NCBI RefSeq assembly: GCF_013376175.1
Contig: NZ_JABXXR010000001.1
Span: 27,284 to 91,283 of the forward strand
Source of the DNA: Ameyamaea chiangmaiensis
GTDB lineage: Bacteria > Pseudomonadota > Alphaproteobacteria > Acetobacterales > Acetobacteraceae
Reading direction: 5' to 3'
DNA length: 64,000 nt
Position numbers and translations under genes: made by a program. A model generated the notes under the pieces. The model had not been told where the DNA came from and ran no database searches. It saw nothing but the letters and a program-made list of their open reading frames with translations. Each line of letters opens with the position of its first letter. Positions within the stretch are counted from its first letter, which is position 1. Shown piece after piece: positions 1 through 8,501 of the stretch.

Positions 1-2
1 TG

Positions 3-359
3 GATGACACGTCGCGGCCCACGCTGGAGCAGTTGGCGGACGGCAGCGATCGCGCGCTGAAACGGATTGTGGAGCTGGGTAAGGCAAAGCCGGGCGATAA
101 GACACTTGTCGACGCACTCTGGCCGTTTGTCGAAACGCTCAAGACGACGCTCGGAGGTGGGGAGCGGGGTGCTGAGGCCTGGCGTGCCGCGTCCGAGGCG
201 GCGCAGGCAGCGGCAGAGGGGACGCGTGACCTGGTTCCCCGATTGGGACGCGCGAAGACACACAAGGAACGCAGTAAGGGATACCCGGATGCCGGCGCGC
301 TTTCCCTCGCACTCGCGACGTGCGTGATTGCCGATTTTTTTGTCGAAACAACGGGGTAA
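3..359 (+). CDS. Dihydroxyacetone kinase DAK2 (DhaL) domain, C-terminal part, cut by window edge
   Basis: The reading frame is open from base 3 and ends in TAA at 357-359. The protein carries the end of a DAK2/DhaL domain: a GDKTLVDALWP helix, an AAAEGTRDL helix and a GRAKTHKERSKGYPDAGALSLAL tail, which resembles the conserved end of this fold around the nucleotide site. In this family the domain binds ATP (or ADP in PTS-linked forms) and phosphorylates dihydroxyacetone or a related triose. The N-terminal part and the substrate-binding DhaK domain, if fused, lie outside the window, so I cannot tell a single-chain ATP-type kinase from a separate DhaL subunit. It is host chromosome left of the prophage. 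Confidence 0.85.
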   Translation, partial: DDTSRPTLEQLADGSDRALKRIVELGKAKPGDKTLVDALWPFVETLKTTLGGGERGAEAWRAASEAAQAAAEGTRDLVPRLGRAKTHKERSKGYPDAGALSLALATCVIADFFVETTG

Positions 360-469
360 TTCGTCCGATTATCAAAAATCGCCGTATGCTGGAGCCGCTG
401 CGCACTACACATGCTTCGCGGAGCTTAACCCCGCCATTTGCCTGTTGCCTTGCGTGTCGCGTGCGGTCA

Positions 470-820
470 ACGCTGTCGATCTTGGGAACGCGCATCGCAG
501 CCGAGTTGCAGGGCGCTTCCTGCCTACCTCTGGCGGAAGCCGCCGCCGATCGCCAGAGCATTGCGACCATGCGGACGTTCGGCCGGATGATAGAGAGCCG
601 CGCTGAAATGGCCGATGCGATCAGCACATATGCAAGCCGCGCCGCGGAGAAGTTGCGCATCGAGGGGGTGGGAGCAGCCCATGTCTCAGTGTTCGTGCAG
701 ACCAACCCTCATAATGGTGACGCGTGGTATGCCAGTCAGTGCGCCTCCAGCATAGAACGACGGACGACACGCGCATACTCACTCAGGTGGCGTCCCGTCG
801 ATCCACGCCAATCATTTGTC
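470..820 (+). pseudogene. umuC: umuC remnant (Y-family DNA polymerase V), internal fragment
   Basis: Frame 2 gives LGTRIAAELQGASCLPL, RTFGRMIESRAEMADAISTYA and RAAEKLR...VSVFVQTNPHNGD, which match the little-finger region of UmuC. The match continues after about 763 in another frame as DTRILTQVA, so there is a frameshift near 755-763. The N-terminal catalytic part and the C-terminal end are missing. A second umuC piece at 2632-3083 is similar but clearly diverged, so the two are not one gene split by a recent insertion. Non-functional. Confidence 0.75.
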
Positions 821-883
821 GGCCCCGCTCGCGACGGCGCTCATGCGTCAGCTTGGCTTCGGCGAAGGGCAGATCAATGAAGC

Positions 884-1376
884 GCTGAGGCGGGGCGCCC
901 TTCATTGGGGTTGGCCACGCTGCTTGCCTACTGGCTCGGGCACAGGCAGGGGGACGTCTTAGGCCTGACGTGGACAGCACTCGATGCAGGGATCGTGGAG
1001 ACGCAAAAAACTGGCCGCGTTCCACCGATCGACGTCGCAGCTTATCCCAATCTCAGCGCGGCCCTTGGGGGGCGTCGCTCGATCGAGCACGCATGTCGTC
1101 ACGCACGAGGGCACGGCGAAACCTTACAACACACACACGTTTGGGCACCGATGGCGGGAGATCGCCAATAAGGCCGGGATACCGACGTCGCTACAATTCA
1201 GAGACTTGAGGGCACCGGCGGTCACTGAACTGGCGGACGGTGGAGCGGACATTATTGAGCTGTCTACCCATAGCGGACATGACACCGTGACAATGGCCCG
1301 ACGCTATGCGCGCCGCACTACGGAGCAATTTCGTCGCGCGGCCGATAAGCGGTCCAAGGACGGAAACAAGCCGTAA
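884..1376 (+). pseudogene. Tyrosine recombinase (integrase) remnant
   Basis: Frame 2 encodes GLATLLAYWLGHRQGDVLGLTW, the first catalytic-arginine region of a tyrosine recombinase. From about 1075 the similarity moves to frame 3, with HRWREIANKAG, FRDLRAPAVTELADGGADIIELSTHSGHDT and ARRYARRT (catalytic Tyr region). The usual HDLR box reads RDLR here, so a catalytic His is lost. The frameshift, the lost residue and the missing N-terminal arm-binding domain mark it as dead. It ends 55 bases before the left attachment repeat and is probably a scar of an older element at the same locus. Confidence 0.75.
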
Positions 1377-1430
1377 ACGGTCAGGGAAACACCGGGAAAA
1401 CGGGAAATGTCCGCCTGCTAACCCATTGAA

Positions 1431-1448
1431 AATGGTGCCGACACTCGG
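1431..1448. repeat. attL core (18-bp direct repeat)
   Basis: AATGGTGCCGACACTCGG, identical to 54163-54180. It copies the CCA end, acceptor strand and part of the T-stem of the tRNA-Thr gene. This is the usual footprint of integration into a tRNA 3' end, with the intact tRNA kept at the other border. Confidence 0.85.
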
Positions 1449-1541
1449 CAATGCGACACCCACAGTGTGCCTCAGTTCCCCATCCTTTCAATGACTTAAC
1501 ATGACTTATTAGGACAGGATTTCCGTTGTTTTCGGGGCGCT

Positions 1542-1560
1542 CTACACCAAATTTACACCA
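1542..1560. promoter_or_regulatory. Candidate integrase arm sites, left
   Basis: CTACACCAAA is followed directly by TTTACACCA, 30 bases before the integrase start. Two exact CTACACCAAA copies sit at 54112-54131 by the right att core. Copies on both sides of the cores fit arm-type integrase binding sites. A further direct repeat, ATGACTTA, occurs twice near 1492-1508. Confidence 0.55.
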
Positions 1561-1589
1561 CGCCATACGGTCCCGCGCAGGGGGAAAGT

Positions 1590-2597
1590 ATGGCATCGAT
1601 AGTGAAGCGAGGCCGGTCGTGGAGAGCCATGATCGTGCGCAAGGGGCAGCGCGTCAACGCGACGTTTGACACGCGCCAAGAGGCGGAAGAATGGGCGCTC
1701 CAAGCTGAGGCGGCCATCATAGCCGGCCAGAAGGTGGCAACCGTCGTTCCGGTACGCGTCGGCCAGACGATAGCCGACCTGCTCCAGCGATATTCGCGCG
1801 AGGTGTCTGTTTCCAAGCGCGGGGCGCGGTGGGAGCATCTGCGCATTGGTACTCTGTGCCGCGAGCCGACATTCTGCCTGCCGGTTCATGAGTTTGGACC
1901 AGAGGCGCTGGCGGGCTGGCGCGATCAGCGATTGAAGGTGGTCGCCGCCTCGACCGTAAACAGAGACCTCAACCTGATATCGGCGGTCATCACTCACGCC
2001 ATCAAGGAATGGCGCGCGCCGATAGCGGCGAACCCGGTCCATCTGATCCAGAGACCCCGGAACCCGCGCGCTCGAAAGCGGCGCGTCTCAATGGATGAGA
2101 GGCGCGCAATCGCGGCCGCACTCGGGTGGGACATGGCCAGCGAACCTGGCACCCGGATGCAATGGACAGCATTTGCCTTTTTCGTGGCGCTGGAGACGGC
2201 CATGCGAAAAGGAGAGGTGTTGTCTCTGCGATGGCAGGATGTGGACCTCGAACGTCGCGTTGCCCACCTGTCGATTACCAAGAACGGCGATGAGCGCGAC
2301 GTGCCTCTGTCCAGCGAGGCGGTTGCGTTATTCCGGCTTCTCACGAGAGGTGAGGGCTCGCGGCGTATCGTGCGGGTTGAGTCCGGGACGCTCGACCAGT
2401 TCTTTCGTCGGGCCCGCGACAAGGCCGGCCTCCCTGATCTGCACTTCCATGATTCGCGCCGGGAAGCAGCAACGCAATTCAGCAAGAAGCTCTCGAACGT
2501 GCTGGAGCTATCGGCGGTCACTGGGCACCGTTCGCTGAACATCCTCCGGGACTACTATCGCCCCGACCCAACGGATCTGGCAAAGAAGCTGGGTTGA
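1590..2597 (+). CDS. int: Prophage tyrosine integrase
   Basis: A 335-residue site-specific recombinase that should integrate and excise the prophage at tRNA-Thr. There is an N-terminal arm-binding region (1-50), a SAM-like core-binding domain (about 58-155) and a catalytic domain with Arg206 (AMRKGE), Lys231 (TKNGDERDVPL), His287 and Arg290 (HDSRREA), His313 (TGHRSL) and Tyr322 or Tyr323 (DYYRP). All catalytic positions are present. ATG follows GGGGGAAAGT. The gene points away from attL, so in the circular phage it lies directly across attP from the excisionase-like gene at 53868. It is not similar enough to the remnant at 884-1376 to be its duplicate. Confidence 0.93.
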   Translation: MASIVKRGRSWRAMIVRKGQRVNATFDTRQEAEEWALQAEAAIIAGQKVATVVPVRVGQTIADLLQRYSREVSVSKRGARWEHLRIGTLCREPTFCLPVHEFGPEALAGWRDQRLKVVAASTVNRDLNLISAVITHAIKEWRAPIAANPVHLIQRPRNPRARKRRVSMDERRAIAAALGWDMASEPGTRMQWTAFAFFVALETAMRKGEVLSLRWQDVDLERRVAHLSITKNGDERDVPLSSEAVALFRLLTRGEGSRRIVRVESGTLDQFFRRARDKAGLPDLHFHDSRREAATQFSKKLSNVLELSAVTGHRSLNILRDYYRPDPTDLAKKLG

Positions 2598-2631
2598 GCC
2601 ACTTCTCCCTTGTACTCCACCCCGACCCATG

Positions 2632-3083
2632 CGATTCGGGCCGCCGAGAAGTTGCGCCGTGAAGGGCTGGAGGCGGCGCATGTCTCGGTGTTCGTGCAGA
2701 CTAACCCCCACAACGGTGATACCTGGTATGCGAATCAGCGCGCCGTAACGATTGAGGCCACGGCCGATACGCGCGTTCTGGTCCGGACCGCGGCCCGGCT
2801 GCTCGACCATGTCTGGCGGGATGGCCTGCGTTATTTCAAGGGTGGGGTGATTTTGTCCGACCTGTCGCCAGCCGGGGAGCAGGGGACACTGCTCGCGAGC
2901 CAGCCTGCGGCTCAATCAGATGAGCTGATGGCGGCGCTCGATGCGATCAACGCCCGGCACGGGCTCAACACGGTGCGGCTCGCTGGTGGGGGTGTCCGTC
3001 AGACATGGACACCGCGGCAGGGCATGCTCTCAAAGCGATACACGACCCGATTTAGCGATATTTTGTCGGCTCGCGCCTGGTAG
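2632..3083 (+). pseudogene. umuC: umuC 3' remnant with DUF4113 tail
   Basis: From the AIRAAEKLRREG segment to the end this is the C-terminal third of UmuC: VSVFVQTNPHNGDTWYANQ, DTRVLVRTA, FKGGVILSDLSP and the DUF4113 tail DELMAALDAINARHGLNTVRLAGGG...RQGMLSKRYTTRFSDIL. The polymerase palm and fingers are absent. Homology begins abruptly 35 bases after the integrase stop, as at a recombination joint. An open frame from 2610 could be translated, but the product could not be a polymerase. It may be left from a phage-carried umuDC or from an old insertion into umuC. Confidence 0.8.
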
Positions 3084-3090
3084 TCGGCTT

Positions 3091-3120
3091 CGGGGGGAGG
3101 GGCGCAGAATGTCCGCTAAT
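3091..3120. repeat. Joint motif GGGGGG..GAATGTCSGCT, copy 1
   Basis: A G-run followed by CAGAATGTCCGCT. Similar strings occur at 6898-6930 and 8408-8440, and a shorter one (GGGAAATGTCCGC) near 1400, each between unrelated cargo genes. Possibly the decayed end of a mobile element. No gene is visible in the rest of 3084-3351. Confidence 0.3.
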
Positions 3121-3351
3121 CGGAGAGAGGCGTTTGGAAACGGACGTCTCCGCTGATCGAGAACGGTCCATGAATCACCATAAGGATCGGCCTTACCAAT
3201 ATCGTATACAACATGCGCCGCTTCCTCTTCTTGGAGAGGCTGAGCGCCGCCGCGTAGCACTCCAGCAGATAATGGTCTCTAATCCGCCCAAAACGCAGAT
3301 GAGGAACTATCAATCAGCACGCTGAAAGCTTAAAATCACAAGTCGGGCACA

Positions 3352-5526
3352 TCAAACAACCGTTCTTCGATCCCACCTATCGGGATTCACTTGCAGTGCC
3401 ACCGTGCCGGACCAACTATCCGAAGCCAGATATGGGCCTGCGCTGTGAATCTGAAGCGCCATGATAGCTGTGCTGCTAACTGACCGAGAACAAAGCGGTA
3501 GCAGTGCACTTCCATTTGTCCAGCGCATCGCACCATTTTCGACATTGTTCCACCCAGGTAGATCAGTGTCATGCAAATGGGAGATCAACGTCGTCGTGGT
3601 CTCAGATTCAAAAATCTTGATATTACCGACCAACACACCAAGTATACGACGATCATCCACAAAAGGACCGATCACATCGTAGGGACGGCTGGCATTGGAC
3701 AGAATACGAACAGACCTCACGCCAGGAGGGATCTTGAACATGACCCGATCTTCCGCCCTGCGGATAGGATGAAGCATATGCCCGGCTTCGGTGACAAGAC
3801 GTAACCCATCTTCGTATGTCAGAATCGGAGCTTGCGACCGACCCGCATGTTCGACGCGATCAGCCAGGGACTGAAAGCTCCGAAACAGAGGTTCAACAAA
3901 ATGACGCGAAACATCGAGCGGGGCCGCCGCATCATCCCAAGTTAAATTACGGCTACGCCCAATTGAGACAACCGGACCGCTCTGGTCGAAGGCGAGCCTG
4001 TTACCGGTATCGAGGTAGCTTTCGGTTAATACGCCATCGGCCATAATGACAGAGTGATCCTCTGTCTCCACATGATAATAATCGTAAGATGCTATGCTTT
4101 TATCGAAAAAAATCGAACGCCCGTTGACAAGCATTCGGACCGGGACGAAACGACCATCAAGAAACAGACAATGTTCTGATGTAATCATCATATTCTTGTA
4201 GGGAACGTTGTGTGCAATCGCCCCTTTCAACAGACGCACCGGATAGCCAGCTTCATCATCCGGCAGACCTGCACGAACGATAGCACGCGATTGTCCTACC
4301 CATGTCACCTGCCTGATGGTGCCGTTTGTCACGTCGTCATCAAAGGCAACAATGTAATCGCCGATCTGGATCTCTTCTACGGGAATATCGCCTCTGGTCG
4401 TACGTATACGACTTCCCCGACAAAAGCAGGCGACATCAGATACACTCAGAATGGCAGTGTTGCTTCCGTAAGTCTTCCCAAAACTCTGAGACCCGCCACT
4501 TCCGGCGACAACTGTATCTGAAAGATTTGGAAGGGCAAAATTCGTAAGACCATTACCGCCGTAAGTTGTGCCCAAAAGGGCAAAAAGCGCCTGGTTTTGA
4601 GCAATGGGTAGCAGTGTACCATTCGCCAATACCCACCCCTGAGGAATGGAGGCTGCTGATCCCGCGTAAGCACGAATTTCGCCCATGACGGGACCACTAT
4701 CGCTACCTGAATTAGGAAAAGCGCCGCTAACACAGATAATGTAATTTAGTGCGAGCCCGGGAGCACGATTGTCAAAAGACGTACCGCTGCCTCCATCAGA
4801 CACGGGGACATTCGCATCACTCAGTGAGACTGCCTGCTTTCCTACGACAGACCCCAGTTTTAACGTGCTGGATGTCCCGATAATGCTGCGCCCAGTCAGA
4901 TTAGGTAGCGCAAATGTTGTCCGTCCATCTCCGCCATAAGTGGTGCCAATGACCGCATATAACTGGGGATATTCGGCGATAGGCAGTAATTGCCCGGCCG
5001 CTACAAGAAACTGACCACTAGAGATCGAGAATGTTGACCCTGCAAAAGCGTCAACCTCTCCCACAAATCCCGGCGACGACGAATCACTCGTCACGCGAAT
5101 GAGATAATTAACGTTCAAAGAAGGTTGAGCGTTATCCACTGACTGACTGACGCCACCCAATGCTGGCGGCAACTGGTCTTCGGTCAGCGTGGTCTGGCTT
5201 TCACCAGTCACCTGTCCCAAATACGCGCTGCTTTGGCTTCCTACTTCTACTTTTCCTGTCAGATCCGGAAGATTGAAACTTTTATAGCCGTCTCCACCAT
5301 ACATCGAGCCAAGAGAGGCATAGAGCTGCTCGTTGCCCGAAACGGAAAGAAGCTGCCCCTGACTCTTTAAGGTAACTGACGTTAAAACATTGTCAAAAGC
5401 AAAGGTTCGGATCATTGATATCGGCATATCCGAGGAGCTTTCGGCAGATACAAAGCTACCGCTGAAGACAATCGCCTGCGTCAACGTTATGGTCTGCTGA
5501 TTATTATCGAACACCACGGAAGTCAT
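3352..5526 (-). CDS. Triple tail-collar repeat protein fused to a Hint domain
   Basis: 724 residues. Three repeats of a phage tail-collar-like domain (about 45-145, 155-265, 280-363) each carry a core like QLYAVIGTTYGGDGRTTFALPNL. A Hint_2 (hedgehog/intein) domain follows at about 365-510, with candidate nucleophile Cys367 in VACFCRG, His452 in TSEHCLFLDG and the ESYLDTGNR signature at 502-510. A C-terminal domain of about 200 residues is unassigned. Hint domains carry out self-processing acyl shifts, so the collar part may be released or attached to something. No classical signal peptide. Base composition is more A+T-rich than the phage genes, which suggests separate acquisition. It is divergent from the DNA-binding gene at 5752. 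The domain call is strong; the function is unknown. Confidence 0.8.
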   Translation of the reverse strand: MTSVVFDNNQQTITLTQAIVFSGSFVSAESSSDMPISMIRTFAFDNVLTSVTLKSQGQLLSVSGNEQLYASLGSMYGGDGYKSFNLPDLTGKVEVGSQSSAYLGQVTGESQTTLTEDQLPPALGGVSQSVDNAQPSLNVNYLIRVTSDSSSPGFVGEVDAFAGSTFSISSGQFLVAAGQLLPIAEYPQLYAVIGTTYGGDGRTTFALPNLTGRSIIGTSSTLKLGSVVGKQAVSLSDANVPVSDGGSGTSFDNRAPGLALNYIICVSGAFPNSGSDSGPVMGEIRAYAGSAASIPQGWVLANGTLLPIAQNQALFALLGTTYGGNGLTNFALPNLSDTVVAGSGGSQSFGKTYGSNTAILSVSDVACFCRGSRIRTTRGDIPVEEIQIGDYIVAFDDDVTNGTIRQVTWVGQSRAIVRAGLPDDEAGYPVRLLKGAIAHNVPYKNMMITSEHCLFLDGRFVPVRMLVNGRSIFFDKSIASYDYYHVETEDHSVIMADGVLTESYLDTGNRLAFDQSGPVVSIGRSRNLTWDDAAAPLDVSRHFVEPLFRSFQSLADRVEHAGRSQAPILTYEDGLRLVTEAGHMLHPIRRAEDRVMFKIPPGVRSVRILSNASRPYDVIGPFVDDRRILGVLVGNIKIFESETTTTLISHLHDTDLPGWNNVENGAMRWTNGSALLPLCSRSVSSTAIMALQIHSAGPYLASDSWSGTVALQVNPDRWDRRTVV

Positions 5527-5751
5527 GAAAATACGCGCCTTTGATAATTTTTATTTTCATATTTATTAAAAAATTATATATTTAAATACATTCCTGTGCA
5601 TGGAATATTTTTAATATAAACACCTCATTTTCGGCCGCTACCTCATAGAAAACAAGCCAAAATATGCATATCACCAAAAATGCGACAAAGGGATTTCCTT
5701 CATCCGACAGACCTCTAAAGATGACGCCTGATTATTTTGTTGGGACTCTGT
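5527..5751. promoter_or_regulatory. A+T-rich divergent intergenic region
   Basis: 225 bases, very A+T-rich at 5540-5620, separating the minus-strand collar-Hint gene from the plus-strand DNA-binding gene. It must hold both promoters. I see no convincing paired -35/-10 or large inverted repeat. The composition differs sharply from the flanking phage genes. Confidence 0.5.
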
Positions 5752-6657
5752 ATGACATACGCTGACTTCGCACTCTCTGATCACAACACCGTGCCAACCT
5801 ACACAGTCGATGATCTGATGGCGTTACCGGGCTTCCTTCAGTGCCTGAATTTCTGCAACCAGCAACTTCTAGCGATCCACAGGCAAATGCCACGAGAAGT
5901 CCGTTATGTCGCTGATTTACGCCGCTGGGTCATGACCCACGGCGCACTTGCATTGAACTTTTCACACAGGATCAATCCGGATCTTCCACCGCTCACGGCG
6001 ACCAATCTTTTTCGCGAGGTCGAACATACGGGGATCGCCAGCCCCAATACGATCACGAGTTATCTGAAAGAAATTCATGGACGAGGCTATATCACCTTGC
6101 TGCCCAAAGCGGACAAGCGTATGCGAGCCTATGCCATGACAGAATTTTCTGAAAAAATGTTTTATCTCTATCTTCAGATCAACCTGCAGGGACTGGATCT
6201 GATCGACGGTGCCGGGCGTGCTGACATCGCCAGTAAAGATCCGCGAATTTTAACCCACATGCACCCGATTTTTGCGCGTCACATGCTTAATGACCCGGTC
6301 TATTATGTGCCCCCTCCGTCGATTGCGCCCCTGGTCAACACAACTATTGGAATCTCTATTCTCAATGAAATGACACGAGCGCAGAAAGAAACGCCATTGG
6401 ACGCGAGTCGAGTTTATGTTGATCTTGGCAGCGCTAGTGCAATGGCCAAACATTATGGTGTTTCCCGAGGCAACGTCGCACGATTGCTCTCAAAAGTGCA
6501 AAACACTGGCCATTATGGGCAAGATGACCGAGGTCCATGGGTTTCAGCACAAATGTTGCAAGACCATTATGTTCTACAAGCCCTCAAAATGGCTCATAGC
6601 GCATCAGCCTTCATCGAAGCACAGAAGCTGAGAGCCGAGGAGGCTTTGAGGATGTAA
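5752..6657 (+). CDS. Putative DNA-binding protein with two winged-helix/HTH-like segments
   Basis: 301 residues from ATG at 5752, which follows GGGACTCT; a TTG at 5737 would add five residues. The segment TITSYLKEIHGRGYITLLPKADKRMRAYAMTEFSEK resembles a MarR-type recognition helix and wing. A second HTH-like segment, SASAMAKHYGVSRGNVARLLSKVQNTG, lies near 230-255. Its position divergent from the collar-Hint gene suggests it regulates that gene. I do not recognise the family; a plasmid-type replication protein is a less likely reading. Confidence 0.55.
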   Translation: MTYADFALSDHNTVPTYTVDDLMALPGFLQCLNFCNQQLLAIHRQMPREVRYVADLRRWVMTHGALALNFSHRINPDLPPLTATNLFREVEHTGIASPNTITSYLKEIHGRGYITLLPKADKRMRAYAMTEFSEKMFYLYLQINLQGLDLIDGAGRADIASKDPRILTHMHPIFARHMLNDPVYYVPPPSIAPLVNTTIGISILNEMTRAQKETPLDASRVYVDLGSASAMAKHYGVSRGNVARLLSKVQNTGHYGQDDRGPWVSAQMLQDHYVLQALKMAHSASAFIEAQKLRAEEALRM

Positions 6658-7000
6658 CTACCGATTTTCACATGAACTTATAGCACGTTCCGTATGGCTG
6701 TATTCTAGGTTTTTTCTTGGGTTCAGTTTGATCGAAGGAATACTGCTGTTAAGTCGTCTTAGGGTCAGGACCCTTTTCGAATTGAACTGTTCAAAGAGGA
6801 CTGAGACTTATTTCCTCATACGCCATAAGCTACGTCCGCTGCTAGGAAGCATGACGTTGCGCTGTGGTGTCTGGGATGGGCACTGCGGCCCGTCTCCTCA
6901 TGGGGGGGTAAACAGAATGTCGGCTATCTGTTGAAAAACATGACAAAGCTGCTATTACTTTCCTCCTTGCGGAGCTATAATTCAAATAATCAGAGCCGTA
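6658..7000. other. Intergenic region with palindrome and joint motif
   Basis: 343 bases without a convincing gene. It holds a perfect inverted repeat AGGGTCAGGACCCT at 6761-6774 and the joint motif (G-run, then ACAGAATGTCGGCT) at 6898-6930. It resembles debris of a lost mobile element. An open frame at 6728-6934 shows no recognisable protein. Confidence 0.4.
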
Positions 7001-8263
7001 TTATTGCGGTCCAAGCGTAGAGGGCGGATAGAGTTTGCGGGCAACCCGCTCCATAGTTAGCCCCTGCACAATGATCGTAAACACCACCACGCCGTAACAG
7101 ACAGGAAGCAGCAGTTCGCGCAAGTCTCCGGGCGGCAATCCTAGCGCCAGCGAAACCGAGATACCGCCACGCAGACCTCCCCAGGTCAGGATACCAAGAA
7201 CACGGCCCCGCTCCCATTGCCTGAGGTGAACCGGAAGCGTTGAAAACAGCACGCTCAATGCTCGCACGGCAACTGACAGCGGGATCACGGCAAGGGTCGC
7301 CAGCACCGTAAACAGATGTGGCGTGACCTCGAGGATTTCAAAGCCAATCAGCATGAACAGCAGGACGTTCAGCACCTCGTCAATGAGTGTCCATGCGACG
7401 TCGAGTTCCTTTCGGGATGCCTCATCGAAAACGGAATGGCTATAGCTTGTTCCGAAACATAGCCCCGCCACCACGACGGCGATCGCACCCGACATGCCAA
7501 GCAGGTTGGCAATGCTGAAGGTTCCGGTCGCAAGAGCCAGCGACGTCAGCAGATCGATATGCGGATCCCGTTGTCCCTTAAGCACACGGAGTGCGATCCA
7601 TCCGGTCAGTGCGCCCAGTAGACCGCCACCGATCGCCTCGCGACAAAAACTCAGAGCAATCTCGGAGGCGGTAACTCCCTGACTGTCCCCGGTCGCCAGT
7701 CCTATCGTGACGCCGAAAATCACCACGCCCACGCCGTCATTAAACAGACTCTCACCTGCAAAAACGGCCTGAAGGGGGGCTGGCAGTCCTAGACGTTTCA
7801 GCATGCCGACAACCGAAACAGGATCAGTTGGCGCGAGGATAGCCCCAAGGACGATGCACCACGTGAAAGGAATGGCCCGACCCAACAGAGGGAATACGTA
7901 CCATGCCGCGATCGCCAGAAAGGCAACAGCCAGAACGGTTCCCAGAACAGAAAGAGCAGTCACGGAGGCAAGCTTTGCGCGCAGATGTCCGACATCCACC
8001 TGCGTGGCCCCGGCAAACAGAAGTAGGGAAAGCGCGCCATTCAGAAGGGCCGTGGGAAGATTGATCGCTCCGAGAACAGATCGTGGGAGAGCCTGAAGGT
8101 CATAGGCCGGTATCAACGGATTCAGGATCATAACCAGCAGGGAAGCCAGTAATGAGAGGACCAGCACACCGATCGTCACAGGAAGGCGAAACGTGTGGTG
8201 ATTGAGAATGCTGAACCCTGCCGAGAGAGTCAGAAGCAGGGCGAGGAGGCTGATGGTATCCAT
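7001..8263 (-). CDS. CPA1-family sodium/proton antiporter (NhaP-like)
   Basis: 420 residues, hydrophobic throughout, with roughly 11-12 membrane segments. Family motifs are visible: APTDPVSVVGMLKRLG (Thr146-Asp147-Pro148) and GESLFNDGVGVVIF (Glu171, Asn175-Asp176), the ion-binding and transport core of CPA1 exchangers. It should swap cytoplasmic sodium or potassium for protons at the inner membrane. Length is typical for a form lacking a long C-terminal regulatory tail. It stands alone, flanked by copies of the joint motif at 6898 and 8408, so it may have entered as a cassette. Ion specificity cannot be read from the sequence. Confidence 0.88.
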   Translation of the reverse strand: MDTISLLALLLTLSAGFSILNHHTFRLPVTIGVLVLSLLASLLVMILNPLIPAYDLQALPRSVLGAINLPTALLNGALSLLLFAGATQVDVGHLRAKLASVTALSVLGTVLAVAFLAIAAWYVFPLLGRAIPFTWCIVLGAILAPTDPVSVVGMLKRLGLPAPLQAVFAGESLFNDGVGVVIFGVTIGLATGDSQGVTASEIALSFCREAIGGGLLGALTGWIALRVLKGQRDPHIDLLTSLALATGTFSIANLLGMSGAIAVVVAGLCFGTSYSHSVFDEASRKELDVAWTLIDEVLNVLLFMLIGFEILEVTPHLFTVLATLAVIPLSVAVRALSVLFSTLPVHLRQWERGRVLGILTWGGLRGGISVSLALGLPPGDLRELLLPVCYGVVVFTIIVQGLTMERVARKLYPPSTLGPQ

Positions 8264-8407
8264 GCCTTCACCGCTGGCTGCTCCTATCCCCTACGTCAAG
8301 AAAAACCGGCAAAGGTCCGCTGTCGGAGATAGCCTGACTGGTCTTCCTATATCCGAGATGAGGCGAAAGCGGCCTGTCCGCTTCTGTATCAGTGAGCGGA
8401 CAAGCTG

Positions 8408-8440
8408 ATCATGGGGGGAAGCGGAATGTCGGCTTTAATA
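8408..8440. repeat. Joint motif, copy flanking the antiporter start side
   Basis: ATGGGGGGAAGCGGAATGTCGGCT, close to the copy at 6898-6930 and in the same orientation, so the antiporter gene lies between direct repeats. The rest of 8264-8501 shows no gene. Confidence 0.3.
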
Positions 8441-8501
8441 TGGTGTTAATAAAAAAGCGGCCATTCATACTGTCGATCCCGCATCTAGGAAAATATTTTC
8501 T

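Noticed and set aside
2632..3083. Functional UmuC
   Set aside because: Catalytic palm and fingers absent; only the little-finger end and DUF4113 remain.
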